NCBI RefSeq assembly: GCF_000829695.1
Contig: NZ_BBNN01000020.1
Coordinates: 62,001-126,000 of the forward strand
DNA: 64,000 nt
Reading direction: 5' to 3'
From: Streptomyces sp. NBRC 110035
GTDB lineage: Bacteria > Actinomycetota > Actinomycetes > Streptomycetales > Streptomycetaceae
A model generated the notes under the pieces. That model was not told where the DNA came from. It saw nothing but the letters and a program-made list of their open reading frames with translations, and did no database searches. The translations under genes and the position numbers were made by a program. Positions 63,311 through 64,000 of the stretch are shown piece after piece. Every line of letters begins with the position of its first letter. The stretch's first letter is position 1.

Positions 63311-64000
63311 ATGGCGGCAGGATTTCATCCTGCTCAGTGCCCGGACTGCAAGGGTTGGGGGGTTCCCGGGCTGGCCACGTGCCAGGGATGCATGGAGTGG
63401 CGGAAGAACCATCCTGAGCAGGGTGTATGTCTGCGCTGCCGTCACACGGGATACCTCAACTCCGACCGTCTGCGCCGGGCATGCCTGCATGCTGTCCGGC
63501 TCGACGCCGACGCAGCCTGGGTCACCGACCCGGACGGCGCCGGCCCGCGAAGCCGTCAGCTGATGCTCCTTTACTCCGGCCTCGCCCCCACCCACGCCCA
63601 GCCCCTGAAGAAGTACGGCAGGCGCACCGGCCGCACCGGCGCCGATCAGCGCGAGCGGCTGCACTGGGTGGAACAGATACGCGCGGCGGCGGCCCCGACC
63701 CGGGACGACCCTGCGGTCCTCCCACCCGCCATCCCGGGGCAGCTGCCGCTCTTCCCGGTCCGCCGGAAGCTGTCCATCGACGTCTGCCGGCGCATTCTGC
63801 AAAGGCCGCTCGCCGGCTACCGCGAGGTCGTCGAGCACACTGCCGCGTTCGCCGCGGACACCGGCATCAGCAAACCCATGCAGCGCAAGCTGCACGAGAT
63901 GCTGCGTCTCGCGCTCGCCGTGCGCGACGCAGACGGCGACGACCTCGTCGACGAGCTGGTCCTTGACGACATCCCCAACTACGGCCGGTCCGTCCGGGCG
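63311..64000 (+). CDS. Cys-rich (zinc-ribbon) third protein of the integrase cassette, partial
   Basis: ATG 63311 opens a frame of 230 residues that stays open to the window end. The N-terminus has several CxxC pairs: CPDCKGWG, CQGCMEWR and CLRCRHTG, with a further Cys in RRACLHAV, suggesting one or two zinc ribbons. The middle, PLKKYGRRTGRTGADQRERLHW, is basic, and the end is helical (RKLHEMLRLALAVRDADGDD). In Streptomyces such proteins follow integrase and HTH genes and are often annotated as site-specific integrases, with a C-terminal catalytic domain not seen here. The 3-nt spacing to the HTH gene indicates an operon. Confidence 0.7.
   Translation, partial: MAAGFHPAQCPDCKGWGVPGLATCQGCMEWRKNHPEQGVCLRCRHTGYLNSDRLRRACLHAVRLDADAAWVTDPDGAGPRSRQLMLLYSGLAPTHAQPLKKYGRRTGRTGADQRERLHWVEQIRAAAAPTRDDPAVLPPAIPGQLPLFPVRRKLSIDVCRRILQRPLAGYREVVEHTAAFAADTGISKPMQRKLHEMLRLALAVRDADGDDLVDELVLDDIPNYGRSVRA

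Overview
The window looks like a chromosomal core segment of a Streptomyces or close relative. Base composition is very GC-rich and codon third positions are mostly G/C. Many starts are GTG or TTG, and several genes have a -10 box directly before the start codon (leaderless). The gene set is typical of streptomycetes: nickel superoxide dismutase with its processing peptidase, the actinobacterial E2-E1 fusion 2-oxoglutarate decarboxylase/dehydrogenase, a Lon protease behind a HAIR-like element, a complete conservon (cvnABCD), and RodA/FtsW with a class B PBP. All assignments come from reading the sequence and recalling protein families; no database search was run.

Layout. 0-5.9 kb: end of a polyprenyl synthetase gene with two tandem hairpins, a GNAT enzyme, a TetR/RibD-like reductase pair around a 36-bp palindrome, sodN/sodX, a CGNR zinc-finger protein and a methyltransferase. 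6-12.6 kb: a polar amino-acid ABC transporter operon, malic enzyme, a quinone-oxidoreductase-like enzyme, and a leaderless HTH gene plus Clp N-domain gene under twin palindromic operators. 12.8-16.2 kb: a PadR/DUF4097 pair, a membrane-anchored hypothetical protein and a small DUF6104-type protein. 16.3-27.3 kb: kgd, a two-component system, a spermidine-synthase-like protein, lon, a MarR regulator and a PP2C-like protein. 27.7-35 kb: conservon, styrene-monooxygenase-like flavoprotein, NlpC/P60 hydrolase. 35-38.3 kb: TetR, AurF-like diiron protein with a duplicated 3' tail, a truncated Uma2-type gene, DUF3291. 38.3-46.1 kb: PBP/RodA pair, SH3b protein, phosphatase, degenerate NERD protein, SigE-family sigma factor with a membrane protein, methyltransferase. 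46.2-52.7 kb: split urea amidolyase (urea carboxylase plus allophanate hydrolase) and a GntR regulator. 52.8-58.9 kb: photolyase, SDR/DUF2867 protein, and an MMPL transporter divergent from a MarR regulator. 58.9-64 kb: gene-poor, decayed stretch, an ion channel, and the edge of an integrase cassette (frameshifted tyrosine recombinase, small HTH protein, Cys-rich third protein running off the window).

Functional links. Oxidative and proteostasis stress are represented by sodN/X, lon and the Clp-N module. Central carbon and nitrogen metabolism is represented by malic enzyme, kgd, the ABC importer and urea amidolyase. Signalling is carried by the conservon, the two-component system, the SigE-family sigma factor and phosphatases. 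The most interesting candidate is the HTH/Clp-N pair at 11.75-12.57 kb. It looks like a two-gene version of a mycobacterial ClpC2-type, self-repressing Clp decoy: both promoter elements sit inside operator-like palindromes. Other points worth checking are the duplicated AurF tail that differs only by transitions, the truncated Uma2 gene, and the doubly damaged integrase.
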